A DNA stretch of 64,000 nt from Anoplopoma fimbria (taxonomy: Eukaryota; Chordata; Actinopteri; Perciformes; Anoplopomatidae), in contig NC_072460.1 of the NCBI RefSeq assembly GCF_027596085.1, positions 13,577,826 through 13,641,825 on the forward strand, in the 5' to 3' direction. A program made the position numbers and the translations under genes. Positions 62,229-64,000 of this stretch are shown piece by piece (positions within the stretch are counted from its first letter, which is position 1; the number at the start of each line of letters is the position of its first letter). The notes under the pieces were generated by a model. It searched no databases, was not told where the DNA came from, and saw only the letters and a program-made list of their open reading frames with translations.

Positions 62229-62507
62229 TCGCTAGGTGGCGCTCTTGCTCCACCAAAAAGCCTCCAGGCTCCCCAACTTGACCGCGCTGACGTCACGTCA
62301 GTCTGGAGCATCAAGTCCACTTCCACGCCGCTATTGGTCTGAAAATCACATGACATGTCTCCCAGCATCCATAATTATGTTACTGATATTTTTTGCACCC
62401 CCTCCAAAAGATGTCAGCATCCTACTGTCCTTATTCTCCTGGAGAAATCCCGCAGTTCAGAGCAGTGCAACTCCACTAGTCGGGTACCGTGTTTGCCAAA
62501 TGCCAAA
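62229..62507 (+). promoter_or_regulatory. hoxc10a: hoxc10a proximal promoter
   Basis: A CTCF-like motif TCGCTAGGTGGCGCT (62229-62243, 13 of 15 consensus positions by hand) is followed by a full palindromic CRE TGACGTCA (62288-62295) running into a second CGTCA, and an inverted CCAAT box ATTGG (62333-62337). This dense arrangement marks a promoter about 170-280 bases before the start codon. Unlike the other three genes, no CACGTG box is present. Confidence 0.55.
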
Positions 62508-63228
62508 ATGTCATGTCCGAATAATATAGCGCCCGGGAACTTCCTGATGGATTCTTTGATGGGAGGTTCATCTTCCTTCAGGGGTGAGGGTTATTCCAGC
62601 AGCCCCGGGATGTACATCCACACCGCTGCAGAGTACGGATATTCAGTGATGAGAAACATTGGGAAGGTAGGACCGGCTTCTCGCTCCAAACGGGACGAGG
62701 TTCCTCCTCCGGGCGGTGTTCCGCTCAGCGCCTTCCAGGATGCGTCCTACCTGTCAGCACAGCTGCCCACATGGACCCCGGGCTCCAAACCCAGCAGAGA
62801 CGAACAACCTGTTGCCCAGTGTTTACAACCCTGCTCGTTTCCAGCGGGCAACGTCAAAGAGGAGGCGTTTTGCTGCCTCTATCAGGATGACAGCAATAAG
62901 GGGAAGCAGGCAACAACAGAGGCGGCCACTTACATCCGGCTCGGGGACAATAGCTGCCGGCCCGAGCAAACTGCTTCGTCCAGCGGCTGTTTCCAGGTGT
63001 ACAGCGGAGAGAGGCCGCAGCAGGACGACGACCGGCAGTTCCCCTCCGGCTTCTCCCTGACCCACTTGGCGACATCTGCTGAATCAGCATCAGAATCGAC
63101 AAAAAGTTGCAGTAAATCGGCACAGGAGACAGCGAGGGAGGTTTCAGAGACAGAGGAGAGTCAGAACAGGAAGGAAGAGAAGGCCAATAGTGACAGCTGC
63201 TCAGATCATTCGGACGGGGAATTAAAAG
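62508..63228 (+). CDS. hoxc10a: Homeobox protein Hoxc10a, exon 1 only (partial)
   Basis: N-terminal 240 residues of the group-10 Hox transcription factor; the homeobox exon lies beyond the right edge. The start MSCPNNIAPGNFLMDSLMGG matches teleost Hoxc10a. Conserved blocks include SSPGMYIHTAAEYGYSVMRN, the SKRDE motif and VKEEAFCCLY (residues 116-125), the counterpart of VKEENVCCMY in mammals. The end of the exon is Ser/Glu-rich (about residues 195-240) and closes DHSDGELK before donor GTAGAC at 63229. The split after the first codon base is the same phase as in the three other genes. The start is chosen by family match and A at -3; an in-frame ATG at 62355 would add 51 unlikely residues. The gene is truncated by the window, not broken. 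Confidence 0.93.
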
Positions 63229-63278
63229 GTAGACGACTACTGTATCCCCTCCTCCTCTTCCTCCTCCATGACACACGT

Positions 63279-63298
63279 ACACACACACACACACACAC
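63279..63298. repeat. Short (AC)n run in hoxc10a intron
   Basis: 20 bases of uninterrupted AC, 50 bases after the splice donor. Confidence 0.9.
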
Positions 63299-63573
63299 GT
63301 AAACATCGATGCAAACAAACACACACAAATGCATACACAGCCAACAGACAGCTTGCAGACTTCAACACGCAGACTTCTATCAGCACTGTGTGTGCACGCT
63401 GTGTTGTGTCATGAGTCCAATAGTGCAGACTCGTGTGTGATCGCAGTCATATGGCCTGTATGGGCATTTGACAGCCTCGCCTAGCAGGGCTTATGGTGCC
63501 TGTGGCATTTAACACCTTTCCATTAATGTGAGAATGTGAGATGGGCAGTTATCATTGAAATAAACACTCTCTA

Positions 63574-63578
<5 letters not shown>

Positions 63579-63652
<74 letters not shown>
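63579..63652. repeat. (CA)n microsatellite in hoxc10a intron
   Basis: 74 bases of uninterrupted CA about 350 bases after the exon 1 donor. Confidence 0.96.
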
Positions 63653-63655
<3 letters not shown>

Positions 63656-64000
63656 CACTACTATCACTACTTAACTTTCTCTATCTCTCTCTTTCTCTCT
63701 CTCTCTTACACGGCTCATTCTTTTTGGGAGACGTAACCATTTTAACGGCACCATGTTCTGCCCCAAAATGCTGTTTTTTAGCCAACATAAAATAATGTGG
63801 CTTTGCTCCACAGTTGAAAACATTCTGTCATAATGCCCTGGCTTACTACAAACCTCTGGGAATATTTCACACTGTTATATTTATCATAAATACATTTACA
63901 CCTTTCTGCGTGAATGCAACGATAATTCAAGATAATTCAATCCATTTTTTACAATTTAATTTTTTTAAGTGAAAGTTCACGTCTGAAGTAGCCTAATATT

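Larger units (their letters stand above)
63229..64000 (+). other. hoxc10a: hoxc10a intron, 5' part
   Basis: Begins at the exon 1 donor and runs off the window. It holds two CA microsatellites and a short CT-rich tract (63677-63707). No homeobox sequence occurs here. Confidence 0.7.

Overview
This window is the 5' (posterior) end of a vertebrate HoxC cluster, in the hoxca form of a teleost fish. Four two-exon homeobox genes lie on the + strand in the order hoxc13a (27395-30588), hoxc12a (38554-40440), hoxc11a (51484-53803) and hoxc10a (from 62508; only exon 1 is inside the window). Assignment rests on group-specific N-termini and homeodomains that match remembered HoxC13, C12, C11 and C10 families. 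A retained hoxc10 next to 11-13 fits the 'a' copy of the teleost-specific duplication. Dispersed repeats in the left flank have sequences I recognise as common in percomorph genomes, so the source is probably a percomorph; the species cannot be named. Layout: 1-10 kb is gene-free flank with several decayed interspersed repeats. 10-27 kb is gene-free, AT-rich flank without recognisable transposons. 27-64 kb is the cluster itself, with intergenic gaps of about 8, 11 and 8.7 kb. Introns are 2273 nt (c13a), 1062 nt (c12a) and 1366 nt (c11a), all interrupting the reading frame after the first base of a codon, just before the homeobox exon. I recognise no transposon inside the cluster, but it carries about 1.1 kb of long CA/GT, ATT and mixed microsatellites. 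The four genes encode sequence-specific transcription factors that pattern the posterior axis by colinear expression (13 most posterior). In the DNA between them I can point only to candidate control elements: CACGTG boxes shortly upstream of three start codons, an NRF1 palindrome, a CRE with a CCAAT box and a CTCF-like motif at hoxc10a, YY1-like motifs, an everted nuclear-receptor repeat and exon-like modules. No new biological system of the defence or mobile type is visible. The novelty is regulatory and needs comparative or functional data.
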